Positions 22,171 through 33,584 of a DNA stretch of 64,000 bases are shown here, one piece after another. Within the stretch, counting starts at the first letter, position 1. The number at the start of each line of letters is the position of its first letter. The position numbers were made by a program, and so were the translations under genes. The notes beneath the pieces were generated by a model that searched no databases, had not been told where the DNA came from, and was given only the letters and a program-made list of their open reading frames with translations. Source of the DNA: Balamuthia mandrillaris (lineage: Eukaryota; Discosea; Longamoebia; Balamuthiidae); contig JAVKOQ010000171.1 in the NCBI GenBank assembly GCA_031835245.1, positions 54,204 through 118,203 of the forward strand, in the 5' to 3' direction.

Positions 22171-23831
22171 ACACCACCTCAACAGGCCTGACGGAGAGGA
22201 GAGAGGAAGAGATCTTTTTTCTCTATTACGTCAGCTTTTTCCCACTTATGGGCGTAATTGTTCAAATTGTAACGGTGATCGCGTCACCTTGTGTTTATTT
22301 GTAAGAGGGGATATGTGCGTAACAGTGTAAGTCTCTCTGTATGTGTGTGAGCATCGTTGCTCGCCTTTATATCTTTCTCTTCTGTTGAGGGTTCTCAGTG
22401 ATTCTCTCTTGTTTCTCCATGTCGTCATATTCCGCTGTCGATGGTTGGTCACTGCTTGACTCCGATGCAGCTGACTCTATTCTTGTAGACTTATGTGACG
22501 ACACCATCACACGCCCTCCCTTAAGGCATGTGTTCGTCCTCGAACACTCTTCGACTGCTAACTCCATGACCGAATTCTTAGCTTCCTTGTCTTGCTCGAT
22601 GGGCTCTGCACTCTTCTTCTCGTCGTTCTTGTCACAATTGGGCTCTGCACTTGTCTCTTTCTTCCTTCTGTCGTATCGATTGGGCTCCGCGCTTATCTTC
22701 TTTTCCGATATAACTCGTTGTGTTGCCTCTTCATCCTCATTCATTCGTTCACGCTTCTCTGTGGTGCTTCTCTCGTTGAAATCCTCTGCTTGCTGTTCTT
22801 GTCTGATTTCGCCATTCGTCTCGTTCCGTTGACCAGCAATATTCCTCTTCCTTCTCTTGGCTAGTCGTTTCACCTTCGCTTTTATCTCAACTTCTTTCGG
22901 TTCCTCTTTGTCTTCCTTTGCATCGTCGTCCGCGGTCTTCCGAGTCTGAAAATCCATTATCTTCTCCTCTGACTGCGGCTGTTTTCTATTTCTTCCACTT
23001 TCGTTCTGCCGATTCTTGTAATTTGTCGTCGTCTTCTGTTGTTTTTGTTTAGGCTCCGTCAGGTTGCTATTCTCGGATCCCTTTACCACCAGCTCTTCCT
23101 CTGTCCCGGAGGGTAACCTGGTGTTTTTCGTCTTTTTCTTCTGGCTTGCAACGGCTTGTCCTCCCGTCGTTGGGGAAGGCTTGTCCTCCGGCACGCGCGA
23201 GTCCAGCTTTCGAGGGCGCCCTCGCGGTTTGGGAGGTTCGCCTGGGTTCTTCCTGGGTCTTCCTCGCTTTCGCGGCTGCTGAGTAGGCTCCTCTTGTCCT
23301 CTTCGTCCAGCTTCGTATGCACGGATGAACTCCGCCAAGGCGGGCTGGTCTGCCACCCATGATCGCTCTCCGTCTGTATGGCCCTTCCATTGGACCAGGA
23401 ACCAGCGATCGCCTCCTTGCACCTGCTCTCCTACTATCTGATCAACTTGCCTGTCCTCTTCGTCTGCGCTCACCTTCAAGGCGGTACGTGGCACCAGATA
23501 AGGATTGTAGGCCTTCTTGAGACGGTCAACGTGGATGAGCTGAGTTTCCTTGTCGTTCCACAAGTGTTGGACCTTACGGTTAACATCACTAGTTTTATCT
23601 ATGACACGGTAGGGTCCCCGCCATAGCATGGCCAACTTCTTCTTACGCTTGGCAGCAACTTGGGGTGTGTATAGCCACACTAGGTCCCCTACCTCGAAAG
23701 TGTCTGGGCCTCTGGTCGAGTCGTAACGTTTCTTTTGTTGCTCCTGGGCGGCGCGATAGTTCTCCAATGCCAGCTCCCTAGCCTCTTTAAGGCGCGTGAC
23801 GAACTCAGAAACGGATATAGATCCTCCATCT

Positions 23832-23936
23832 CGACAAAGGAAAAGAGAAAGTTAATAAAACGAAGAGGGCCACCCATGAAGACAATGGGGCCTCTTCTTC
23901 TGACCCGTTTTATTAACTTTCTCTTTTCCTTTGTCG
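23832..23936. repeat. 31-bp perfect inverted repeat inside the fossil
   Basis: Arms 23832-23862 and 23906-23936 are exact reverse complements (starting CGACAAAGGAAAAGAG) around a 43-bp loop that is itself partly palindromic. Such a hairpin fits fold-back DNA synthesis during rearrangement. Confidence 0.9.
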
Positions 23937-24401
23937 CGCTGAGGCGACCTGGTGTTGCCGAAGCCTTTCGGCTTCAGGTCTGGGTTGAGGATCCAACAAG
24001 TCTCCCGTGGATGGCCGTGCTTGCCACAGTAGGTGCACAGACTGTCTAAGAGGGGTCCCAGCTTTGGTACGAAGGCCATGATAGTAGCCTCCAGGTGCTC
24101 CGTTTTTTTTAGCAACTTGACGATCTGTCGCTGCTCCTTAGTGCGGCCTAGGAAGTCTACGTCTTCTTGTTGCGCACCGTCACCATCTTGGTTGACACCG
24201 GCGGAGGCCGTCAACGCGCCAATAACCTTTTGCTTCGAGTAACGGAGAGGGGCTTCCAACTCTTTAGCGATCCGTACCGCTTGAGAGAAAGTGGCAGGCT
24301 GCCGTAGATTCAGGCTGTGCTGGAGGTTGACAGGGAGCTTCGAGATGAACGCCTGAATCCGTTGATGTTCCGTATAGTTGCGGGGGATGACCGCCCGGAA
24401 A

Positions 24402-24603
24402 CGTATAGTTGCGGGGGATGACCGCCCGGAAACGAGGAAGACAATGAGGCCAAAGCGCTGAGCGCATTGTATTCCTTGGAGATGGGTAAAAACGAGTCTG
24501 TTATGGAGTTGATGTTCCGTATAGTTGCGGGGGATGACCGCCCGGAAACGAGGAAGACAATGAGGCCAAAGCGCTGAGCGCATTGTATTCCTTGGAGATG
24601 GGT
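24402..24603. repeat. 86-bp direct repeat in the gag-side part of the fossil
   Basis: Block 24402-24487 (starts CGTATAGTTGCGGGGGATG) is repeated at 24518-24603. A third partial copy of its first 33 bp lies at 24371-24403. Confidence 0.9.
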
Positions 24604-24698
24604 CAATCAGCACTCTGTCGACACCATCACAAAATACAGATATAGTGACATCATGCATTCACTGGAATACTCCGACAAGAAAGAAAAAAAACGTAGAG

Positions 24699-26668
24699 AT
24701 GGAGAGAGAAAGCAGCAAAGCCAGCACTTCATCTTCTTCTTCTTCTTCATGTAAATTGGAACTGACCGCTGTAAAGACACTCCCTGGTACTTCAGTGCTT
24801 CTTTCGTTTTTGTGGCAAGCTCAGTTTTTTCAAAAAAAAAAAAAACAACAAAAAGAAAGGACCAACTAACTACTCCTTCACTACTTTTTCTTTTAAAAAA
24901 ATCATCATGATGAAGGTCACACGGACAGAGTGTGGCATTTGTCATGGTCGCCCTCGGGCAACATGTTGGCCAGCTGTGGCGGTGACAAGACCATCCATCT
25001 GTGGGGCAGGGAAGGCTCCGAGTGGGTCTGCAAGGCCATCCTGGAAGACGGGCATCAGCGCACCGTCCGGCGGGTGGAGTGGTCTCCTTGTGGCAAGTTC
25101 TTGGCCACTGCCAGCTTTGATGCCACCACTTCGATTTGGGAGAACCAAAATGGAGGTTTGCTTGTCACACGCTCCTCTTTCTTCTTCTGCTTCTTTCTGA
25201 CGTTGGGTTCAGATTTTGAGTGTATTGCAACGTTGGAAGGGCATGAGAATGAAGTAAAGGGACTGGCTTGGGACAGAACGGGCACTCTGCTCGCTACCAG
25301 CTCCCGTGATAAGAGTGTCTGGATATGGGAGAGTGAGTTCTTCTTGTTCTTCCTCTTCTTCGTGTTCTTCTTGTTCTTGTTCTTGTTCTTCTTCTTCTTC
25401 TTCTTGTTCTTCTTCTTCTTCTTCTTCTTCTTCTTCTTCTTCTTCTTCTTCTTCTTCTTCTTCTTCTTCTTCTTCGCCTTCTTCTACTGTTTTGTTCTTC
25501 TTCTTCTTTTTCTTCCTGCTGATTCCAATGTTGATTATAGTGGAGTCTGACAACGAGTTTGAGTGCATTTCTGTGTTGCACGGCCATACTCAAGACGTCA
25601 AGTCTGTTGTTTGGCATCCCTCCAAAGAGGTTTTTATCAGTTCTATTCTCCTCTTCTTCTTCGTTCTCTCTCCTTTCATTTTGTCTCATTCCCTCATTTT
25701 CCCATTCGCTGCTTCTCTTTTCCTCTTCTGATTCCTTTTCTATGTGTGTTTGGTTCTGATGCTATCTTGAACTCATTAAACTTTAACACTTACCCAAAAC
25801 AATTGCAGCTGCTGACTTCTTGCAGCTATGATGATACCATCAAGTTTTGGATGGACAACGAGGACGACTGGTACTGCGTTGACACATTGACCGGCCACAC
25901 TTCTACCGTTTGGGACATTGCCTACGACAAAGAGGGCAACCATCTCGTCTCATGCAGCGATGACAAGACCATCATCGTTTGGAAAGCTTTTCCAGCACCT
26001 CCAAAAGGTTAGCACACTTTTTTCTTGTCGTTTCTCTGTTTCTCATTGATAATATCTTGAAGACTCTTTATTCTTTGTTTTTGTATTTACCCCTATTTGT
26101 TTTCTTTCAAAAAGAAAACAAACCATTGCAATGGAAGAATGCGTGCACATTGAGCGGGTACCACCGGCGGTGCGTCTACAGCGTGGACTGGTCTGCTGAT
26201 AACCTGATAGCGAGCGGCTCCGCCGATGACACAATTCGTATTTTCAAAGAGGTTCTCCTTTTCTCTTTGCACTTTGTCTTTTTCTCGTTTCTCGTTTTCT
26301 CTTCTGTCTTCTCTCCTCTCTCGTCCTCTTCCCTCTTCTCTTGTTATCTGTTGTTTTTTGCACTTGTGTTTTGTTTTTGTTTTGTGGGTTATTTATTTTT
26401 TATCTTTTTCATTGTATTCACATTTCTTTTCTAAAACAATTAACGACAACAGGATAAAGAAGTCCAAGTGGAGAACGGAGGGATGGCCTTCCTCCAAGCG
26501 TGCTCCACGGACAGAGCCCACGCCGGCGATGTCAATTGCGTTCGGTGGAACCCCATGGAGCCCTCCTTGTTGGCCTCCTGCGGGGATGACAACCTGGTCA
26601 AGATATGGAGAGTGCAGGAGGTCCCGCTGGCCTCTTCGACATCCTCCTGCACTTCCACTGCTGGTTAG
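24699..26668 (+). CDS. CIAO1: CIAO1: WD40 targeting factor for cytosolic Fe-S cluster assembly
   Basis: Cytosolic seven-bladed WD40 protein of the CIA targeting complex (with CIAO2B and MMS19), which hands Fe-S clusters to apo-proteins. Exon 1 (24699-24786) encodes [10 protein letters not shown] then [12 protein letters not shown]; a phase-1 intron leads to [17 protein letters not shown] repeats follow in order: [55 protein letters not shown] and DDNLVKIWR, seven in all as in human and yeast CIAO1. [20 protein letters not shown] is a strong family signature. Introns are short, and one (about 25334-25540) is a TTC microsatellite. The protein ends [10 protein letters not shown] at 26668. Confidence 0.95.
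25338..25515 (+). repeat. TTC/TTG microsatellite in CIAO1 intron
   Basis: About 180 bp of TTC units with interspersed TTG between the third and fourth WD-repeat exons. Confidence 0.95.
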
Positions 26669-27080
26669 CACTTTTATTTTTCTCTTTATTTCTTTCTTTT
26701 GAAAATGTGAAAACGAAAAATAAAAGAAAAAGGAAAATTCCCGTGACGACGCGGGAGATTTTTCATGACGACATGATTTGTACTCCAGGACGACACGAAA
26801 TTGTGCCCTCTGTGGAGCACCTTAGCTGAAGTAAATGAACAGTTTTGTTGAACCAAAGGACGTCATTCGTTTCTTTAAAGTGCAGTGGCTGAGGACAACA
26901 AGTGAACGAGTATATCTGAAGACCTGCACAAATCAAAAGGAGAAAAAAAGTGGAAGAGAGAAAAAAAAGAAAAGAAAAAGAAGGATTCGCACAAGCTCCC
27001 CTTCTGTTCTTGTTTGTTCTCTTTCTCCCTCCCACTATTTTTTTCAAGTACTCTGCTGCTCTGGAACAAAAAAAAAAAAA
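26669..27080. other. Gap between CIAO1 and ESF1
   Basis: Holds the CIAO1 3' UTR and ESF1 promoter/leader. Three GACGAC-containing words occur between 26735 and 26795, and an A-run directly precedes the ESF1 ATG. No gene is seen. Confidence 0.45.
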
Positions 27081-29581
27081 ATGGGAAAACAATCAAAGCG
27101 CAGAAATAACTCCAAAAATTCCAATCCTCAATCACAAAAACAAAATGCCGAGAAGAAGAATAACAACACGGTAGCCGCTGCTCCGAAGGAGAAGAAGCAG
27201 AGGCAAGGAAGCAGCAACCAAAACAACAGAAAGGAAGAAGAGAAACGCTCCCACTCCTCATCCGCGACGATGGACCCGCGATGGCGCCCATCCTCCAAGC
27301 AAGCCCACAAGGTGGAGATTGACGAGCGCTTCGCCAAGATGTTCACCGACCCTCACTTTGCCACGCAGACGTTGGACCCCTTTGGCCGCGCCAAGAAGCA
27401 CACCCTCAAGGAGGACCTCCACAAGTTTTACCGCCTTCCGGAGGAGGAGGAGGAAGAGGACAAAGCCAAACACGAAGAGGAAGCAGAAGAAGATAGCGAA
27501 GAAGCAAGAGAAGAAGAAGAAGAAGAAGAAGAAGAAGAAGAAGAAGAAGAAGAAGAACAAGAAGCGGAGGAGAAGACCATGAAGAAGCAACCACAAGCGA
27601 CAAAGAAACAACAGTTGAAAAAAGCAGCAGTAGTAGAAGAGTCGAGTGAAGAGGAAGAAGAAGAAGATAGTGACGAGGAAGAGGAAGAAGAAGAGGAAGA
27701 GCAACAAAAGGAGGTGAGCGAAAAGGAGGAGGACATTCCGGATGGGGAGGAGACGAGGCGCTTTGCGGTGCTCAAGTGCGACTGGGAGAAGGTCACGGCC
27801 ACGGACCTGTTGGTGCTGTTCCACTCGTTCCTGCCCGCTACTGGCGTCATTTCCTCTGTCACTATTTATCCCTCTCAGTTTGGCAAAGAGAGAGAACAAA
27901 AGGTTCGCTTCTCTTCTTTCTTTCTTCATTCTTGTTGTTCCTTTCTTGTCGTTTCTTTCTTATGCTTCGTTCTCGTTTTCTTTCTCAAACGTTCTTGGAA
28001 TGGTTAAAAGGAACTGCAATATGGACCCCAAGGCGTTTGGAAGGATGAAAAGAAGGACAGTGATTCAGAGGAAGAGGCAGAGAACGGTGGCGAGGGACAG
28101 TCTGCTATCGACCTGGAGAAACTCCGCCGCTATGAGTTGGATAAGCTCAAGTACTATTTTGCAGTGGTTGAATGTGACTCGGCACAAACGGCTCTGTCCA
28201 TCTATCAACAATGTGACGGCATGGAGTTCGAGCGAACGGGCAACATTCTTGATCTTCGTTTCATTCCCGATGATATTACCTTTGAAGATATTCCCAAGTT
28301 CGTTTCTTCTATTCTTCTGGTATCACCTACCTTTATTCTTCCCTTTTCTCTAACAATTATTTCACTCTGCCTTCCCTTTATGAAGAGACAAAGCGGCAGA
28401 TGTGCCATCCAACTATCAAGCACCACAATTCTGCAGCAAAGTGCTACAACATACAAAAGTGGAGTTGACTTGGGACAGCAACGACCACAACAGAGAGGAA
28501 CTGTTCATGCACCGTGCACCCAAGTTTGCAAAAGATAAAGAGGCATTCGCTCAACTTCGTGATGACGACTTTAAGGCTTACATTGCTTCTTCTTCCTCCG
28601 AAGATGAAAGCGACGAAGAAGAAAGGGATGACTGGGTCGAGGTTTCCGATGATGATGAAGAAGGGAAGAAAAAACTGAAAGCGTCGAAGAGGCAACGTTA
28701 CCTCTCTCTCCTCAACTTGGTTTCTCCTAACAAAGAAGGAGATGAGGAGGAAGAAGAGGAAGAAATGGAAATCACCTTCTCCACTGGCCTCAGTGAAAAG
28801 GTTCAAGACCTAGTTGATACTAAAAAACAAAAACTAAAAGAGAAAGAGAGAGACGACGATGAAGGAGAAAGCGTATGGCAGCAACATTTGCGTGCTCAGA
28901 AGGAAAAGAAGAAACAGAGAAAGAAGGAACTGAAGGAGAAGTTACGAGCGGAGAAGGAAGAGCAAGAAAGTCTTCGCTCTCGCAGAGAACAAAAGTCGAT
29001 GGATGAGGAAGAAGAGAAGCAACAAAAGGCTAACTTGGAGCTTCTTGTCATGGACGAAAAGTTGTCTTCAAGGCGAAGGAAGGATGAAGACAGAGACGAA
29101 GAAGACGAGGACGATGAGAGCACCAACAAAAATAAGAAGGGCAGCAAGAAGAAAAAGGGAACCAAAAAAGATAAAAAGGCGGCTTCCTTTGAAGTCGATC
29201 TTGAGGATGAACGTTTTAGTCAGATTCTTACTGACCATCGTTTCGCCATCGATCCTACCAGGTACTCCTTCTTTCTTCCGTCGTTTTTCGCTTTCTCCTT
29301 CTTTCTGTCTTTCCTTTCCATCTTTCTCTCTACCTTTGTTTATCTTCTCACATTTTCAAAATAAACAGAGCAACAAAGGTTACTCCCAACATGTTAAAAA
29401 TCCAACAAGAGCGCTCCAAGCTACACCAAAACGGAACAAAGGCAGCCAAGAATCAAAACGGAACTAAACAAGCCCCGCGAACAAAAACAGGGGCGGCTCC
29501 CTCCTCTTCTGGCAACTTTAAAGACCAACAACTTTCTTCGTTGGTTCAATCTGTACGCGTTATAATTCTTTTTTCTTTCTG

Positions 29582-29612
<31 letters not shown>

Positions 29613-29767
29613 CTCTTCTGTTATTCTAACTGTTTGGTTTGAAGGTGAAACGGAAGGCAAGCGCGTTGGCTCCACCAAAGAAAGAAGATAAACAGCAGCA
29701 ACAACAACACCCCAAACAAGGCAACAAAGGAAAAGCAACTCCTCTTCAAAAAAGACAAAAAGTTTAA
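27081..29767 (+). CDS. ESF1: ESF1 nucleolar pre-rRNA processing factor
   Basis: Nucleolar protein needed for 18S rRNA maturation in the small-subunit processome. The N-terminus is Lys/Asn/Gln-rich. The family core starts [20 protein letters not shown] then [20 protein letters not shown] and [15 protein letters not shown], matching the ESF1 opening block. An acidic region follows, part of it a GAA microsatellite encoding poly-Glu (about 27506-27560). The conserved middle is [20 protein letters not shown] then [20 protein letters not shown] with [21 protein letters not shown] second conserved block, [16 protein letters not shown], precedes a long Glu/Lys-rich linker. The C-terminal module [20 protein letters not shown] then IDPT is the NUC153-type motif. 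Five to six exons, ending KRQKV at 29767. Confidence 0.93.
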
Positions 29768-29817
29768 GCCTGTTTTTTTGTTTTTTCGAGAATAAACACA
29801 ACAAAGAGACAACAAAG

Positions 29818-30762
29818 ATGGCTTCAAAAACAGTGTTCGAACCTTCTCTTTCGCAGTACCAACACGCCCGCTCAATCGCTCAACTCCTCCCCGATGCTGA
29901 GCAACGCGAAGCACCCCGTGAGAAAGCCGTGTGGCGCATTCACTTTGGATTGTCGCCAAAGGACCTCTCCGCGTTGATAGCAGCGTATCCCCCGCAACGC
30001 AAACGTGGCTTTTGGGAGATGTTTTGGGATACGGAAGAGCTCACCCTTCTGAGGAACGGCTGGTGGCTCAAGCGTCGCACCAGTGGTTCTTCCTTTGCTT
30101 GGTCGCTGACAGTATCCAAGAGTGAAGAAGCAAAGTTCAACTGCTTCATCGAGGTGAAGGAAAAGAACCTTATTTTGAACAGACTGAAGCAGCTTGTGGA
30201 GACCGTAACCGCTCCGAACAACGAGATAGAAGGCCTCAACTTGGGTTTGCCGAAAAGGTATACCTCGATACCACCCGATACACTCTCTTTTAAGAACGAG
30301 GGATATTCCCTCTCCATCGACTGCCCCTATTTCAGCAACAGTTGCTATTATGTTTTGGCCACCTTGAATGTGTATCCATCCGCTTCCTCTGACTTTGAGG
30401 AAGGGCTTCTTCTGGACCTGGAAGCGGTTCATCCGTTGGTGCCCGTTCGGTCAGTCAAGCAACGATTGTTTTATCACCGACATGCTCGCAACATGTGGCA
30501 GATATTTGCCAAGCTTCATCAGCTGAACGAAAGTAACAACAATCCCTACTATGCAAAGGATCCGCTTTCTGTGGAGGAAGAAGGAAAGGAAGAAGAGCAA
30601 CAAAAGTTTAAAGCCGAGGTTGCAGAGTTTCAAGCCAAGGGATATTCTAAAAGTGCGGCAATAACTATAGTGCAGTTGATTCGCTTGAGACAACAAAGAG
30701 GAGAAGAAGAAGAAAAAGAAGAAGAACAAGTATCGCAAGGAGAAAGAAGAGAAGGAAGGTAA
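29818..30762 (+). CDS. CYTH-like domain protein, single exon
   Basis: A 314-residue intronless protein whose N-terminal half resembles the CYTH (adenylate cyclase IV / thiamine triphosphatase) tunnel fold: RIHFGLSPKDLSALI, then FWDTEELTLLRNGWWLKRR, the equivalent of the family's YDTxxxxLLxxGxxLRxR strand pair. Later FIEVKEKN, LDLEAVHPLVPVRSVKQRLF and the helix RHARNMWQIFAKLHQ are consistent. The classical opening ExExK is not clear, so substrate (inorganic polyphosphate, ThTP or other) is open. The tail is acidic and helical. It starts 50 bp after the ESF1 stop in the same direction. Family membership is inferred by motif. Confidence 0.6.
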   Translation: MASKTVFEPSLSQYQHARSIAQLLPDAEQREAPREKAVWRIHFGLSPKDLSALIAAYPPQRKRGFWEMFWDTEELTLLRNGWWLKRRTSGSSFAWSLTVSKSEEAKFNCFIEVKEKNLILNRLKQLVETVTAPNNEIEGLNLGLPKRYTSIPPDTLSFKNEGYSLSIDCPYFSNSCYYVLATLNVYPSASSDFEEGLLLDLEAVHPLVPVRSVKQRLFYHRHARNMWQIFAKLHQLNESNNNPYYAKDPLSVEEEGKEEEQQKFKAEVAEFQAKGYSKSAAITIVQLIRLRQQRGEEEEKEEEQVSQGERREGR

Positions 30763-30814
30763 CTTTGCGTTTTGTTTAAATACATTAGAAAAAATAGTCA
30801 CAAAGAGATAAAGT

Positions 30815-31610
30815 TTAGTCTCCCCCACCACGGCGAGGAGGAGGTGCATCAAAACAGCAAGGCCAACCCGCTTTAACTTCGTCCAAGCTCAGGTTCTGTT
30901 GTCATGGAATACGTAAGAACGGCAGCAAAAAAAGGAGAGCAAGAAAGAAGAACAAGACGAAAGAAGAAAAAAAACGAGAAAAATAACGAATGGAATAAGA
31001 GGAGAAAGAATGAGGAGAAGTAGAAGGAGACCTTTTCTCGGAGTATGCCGCCTATCACAAAGAAGATGCCAGCCAAAAATATAACGACCCCAGCCACCAA
31101 CGTCGGCGCCAACGTGCAACAGAATGGACCAGCTCTGTAAATAAAAAAAATAAGGAAAGAGTAAGTAAAAACCAACAAACAACAAAACACAAAAAGAAGA
31201 AGAAAAGAGAAGAGTTACGCAAGGAGAAGGATGCCCAAAGGAAGAGTATTGAAATTGGCAACAATGAGAATGGGACCCAAGAACTTGAACGGCCACAAAA
31301 AGGCAATGATCAGGATGCCAATAAAACTATATAGAGTTGAAAAAACTCGGAATGTTACAAACAATGTTAAAACTAAAAGGAGAAAGGAAACGAACATGGA
31401 ATAAGCGCCAACAATGTATTGGTAACCATCATTATACTTGTAGAAAAGGTCCACAATGCCTCCGTTGATAGCCCCTTTTGAGATAGGAGGGAGAAAAGCA
31501 AAAGGTTTAACAAAAAAGAGAGAGCTCGTCGCTTCGAAACCAAAGAAATACATACAGTAGCCTCCTGCCAAAGCAAGTGTTCTTCCCCAACCGCTCCACT
31601 TCAACTTCAT
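30815..31610 (-). CDS. Small four-TM membrane protein, possibly Tvp18/flower-like
   Basis: About 140 residues over five exons. Exon 1 (from 31610) reads MKLKWSGWGRTLALAGGY and joins in frame to WAINGGIVDLFYKYNDGYQY. Hydrophobic segments follow: IVGAYSMFIGILIIAFLWP, LIVANFNTLPLGILLLA, TLAPTLVAGVVIFLAGIF. The C-terminus is cytosol-like with CC and RR pairs (WPCCFDAPPPRRGGG) and ends at 30815. Topology, length and the exon ending in a proline-rich loop resemble the Tvp18/flower family of Golgi and synaptic-vesicle proteins, but similarity by eye is weak and other small tetraspan families fit too. Cys pairs near the C-terminus might be lipidated. Confidence 0.6.
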
Positions 31611-31848
31611 TCCTTGTGGTCTTTTGGTTTTTTTGTTTTTCTGTTCCTCGTTTCTTTTTTTTTTTTTTTGTTTTTTGATCATAATTTCTGTAATGATAAA
31701 TAAGCTGACGTCATGCATTACTCCTCCCCAATCATAAATCGTACATCGATCGATCGGCTAGCTAAACAACGAGGAATTTTACTGCATACAAACTGCAGCA
31801 TTTTTGTTGTGTTTGTGCAGCTTTTTTTCCCGCCAAAAAATCATTCGT

Positions 31849-33142
31849 TCAGAGAGGACAGCTGCTGTCCTCTGCTTGACTTGTCCTCTGAGTGCATTGC
31901 CAGTAGAAGCCCAGCAAGTCGGCGTAGCTGATGTGGGCCAAGGCCAACAAGGCCTGCTGCCACAAGGCAACGCCGTTACTTGCTGCCCAGGGGCGGAGGT
32001 TAGCCAGCAACACCCTCATTAGAGCGAATACTAACTCGCAAGGGTTCAACTGCAAGGAAGAGGAGGAGGAAGAAGAAGAAGGAGCAATGGGCAGAACAGT
32101 CATGGTCACTCCGGTGGCGTTGAGCACATGGTCTAGCTGGTCTTTGATGGTGTCAATGCCGGGAGTTAAAGCTTGATTCACAATGAGAAGATCTCCTCTG
32201 TTATTTTGTACAAAGAGGATAAAAGGAATTTAGCTGAAGAAGAAGAAGAACAAGAAGAAGCAAGAGGGAAGAACCTTGTCAAGAAGCCTTGATTGATCAT
32301 TGAAACTACAAACGAAAGGAAGTAATTTGGCGTCCGTTTACCAGCCCTGTAGTTAACACCTGTCGGGTTTTCTTCTCTGTTTGCATCTAACAACAACGTC
32401 ATGTACAGATCCTCTCCTGTTTCATCTATTAAAGAAATGATGAGAAAGAAAGAGAGAGAAAGAAGCAAAGAAAGAAACAATACAACAAAAACAAACCTTT
32501 TCCAACACAAACTCATCCATGAACTTCAAAACGCCCCAAGGCAGTTGCGGAATACTCTTCAGCCACTCCTTCAAGAGTTCCTCGTTCACTCGGTCACGCG
32601 CCGCCTGTTCTTGTTGTCGTCTAGCCTCCAAGGACCGCTTGTGAAGGAAGCGCTGCAGCCAGGAGCGAGTGATGTCGGGCAGGCCTGCCTCCCGAAGCAG
32701 AGCGCAGTACTGGCGGATGGTGGTGTTGGGGTGAGACTGGCAGCGTGCCCCAACGAAGTTAAGGATTTGTTCTTCTACCTCTGCAGAAAACTTTTGAAAT
32801 CTTTTTTTTTTGGAGAGAAAGAGAGAACATGGATGACAAATGCAAAGAGAATAAGTACCACACATGGATTAGGAACGAAGAAGATGAAACAAAGAGAAAG
32901 TAGTTTTACCGGTGGCCTCCCCAAGAACCATGGTGGTAGGAAGGATCCAAGAGTTTATCACGCCAGTAACACGCCGTACCAGAAGAGCAGCCAAACTGTT
33001 TGGCAGCGTAGGTCGGGCCATGCAGGAGGGCCAAGAAGCCAAGTTGAACTCGTGAGTCGCTCCCAACCAGCTGAAACGCCTCCTCCATTTCCTCCCCTTC
33101 CTCCTCCTCTACTTCTCCTGCTACTTGATTCTGCTTCTCCAT
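31849..33142 (-). CDS. Gene derived from a Tc1/IS630-type DDE transposase
   Basis: Four-exon gene with the order of a Tc1/mariner-IS630 transposase. N-terminal HTH: FLALLHGPTYAAKQFGCSSG, then WGGHRFSAEVEEQILNFVG. Second HTH: NTTIRQYCALLREAGLPD and SWLQRFLHKRSL. First acidic residue: KFMDEFVLEK. Then LLLDANREENPTGVNYRAGK, a family block before strand 2. The second position reads GDLLIVNQALTPG where active enzymes have a VDNA-type Asp, and LPIAP is followed by a Ser run before LNPCELVFALMR, which keeps the third acidic residue. So one catalytic residue is replaced and the YSP loop is altered, while exons stay open and spliced. Phase between exons 2 and 3 needs a donor at GTTT-GT (near 32497) and is less sure. 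No terminal inverted repeats were found. Likely a domesticated host protein, possibly DNA-binding. Confidence 0.68.
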
Positions 33143-33584
33143 CGTCGTCGTTTGCCGTGGTGGCAATATCTTTTGTCCGCTACGTTTTTTGTAGAGATTC
33201 CCCAAACGATAAAAAAACGAAAGGGCGGGAAAACTGATGACGCACGGTACTGAGGTGAAAAGAAATGGCAAGGGACAAAACGGCAGCAAAAATAGTCCTT
33301 GCGCTTCCGTGCCACTTTTAGCGGAGGAAAATTAATGTCGAAACGGACAACGGCCAAACCAAACCATTGCGCGGTAACCACCAGGCTGACGTGTAGATGT
33401 ACTGATGTCAGTTTCAATGCGAAAAGGAAAAAAGACACGTGAGAGAATTCTAAAATAGGCAATAAGTTGGTGTCGACGATAATTAAGGTAGGGGGAAAGG
33501 AAAAAGAAAAGGTCTTGCTGGTCAGGAATAGGCAGAGGGGAAGAAGAGAGAAGTCAAACAAAAAAGACAAGAACAGAAAGGACC
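33143..33584. promoter_or_regulatory. Divergent promoter, transposase-derived gene / TBC1D5
   Basis: A 442-bp region between two divergent ATGs. No TATA box is clear and no coding exon is supported. Confidence 0.4.

Larger units (their letters stand above)
22367..24640 (-). mobile_element. Broken Ty3/gypsy chromovirus fossil
   Basis: Minus-strand remains of an LTR retrotransposon. The gag-side part (about 24640-23940) shows a hydrophobic capsid-like stretch and a zinc knuckle CTYCGKHGHPRETCW. The integrase-side part (about 23830-22367) shows the GPY motif (LWRGPYRVIDK), then a chromodomain (DRWFLVQWKGHTDGERSW), two AT-hook-like GRPRK cores and a long charged tail. Chromodomain plus GPY places it with Ty3/gypsy chromoviruses. 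The element is broken, with at least one large break, and no terminal repeats were identified. The long readable stretches suggest it is not very old. Confidence 0.82.

Noticed and set aside
24402-24603. CRISPR-like repeat array
   Set aside because: Only two to three direct copies with no regular spacers, inside a eukaryotic retroelement fossil.
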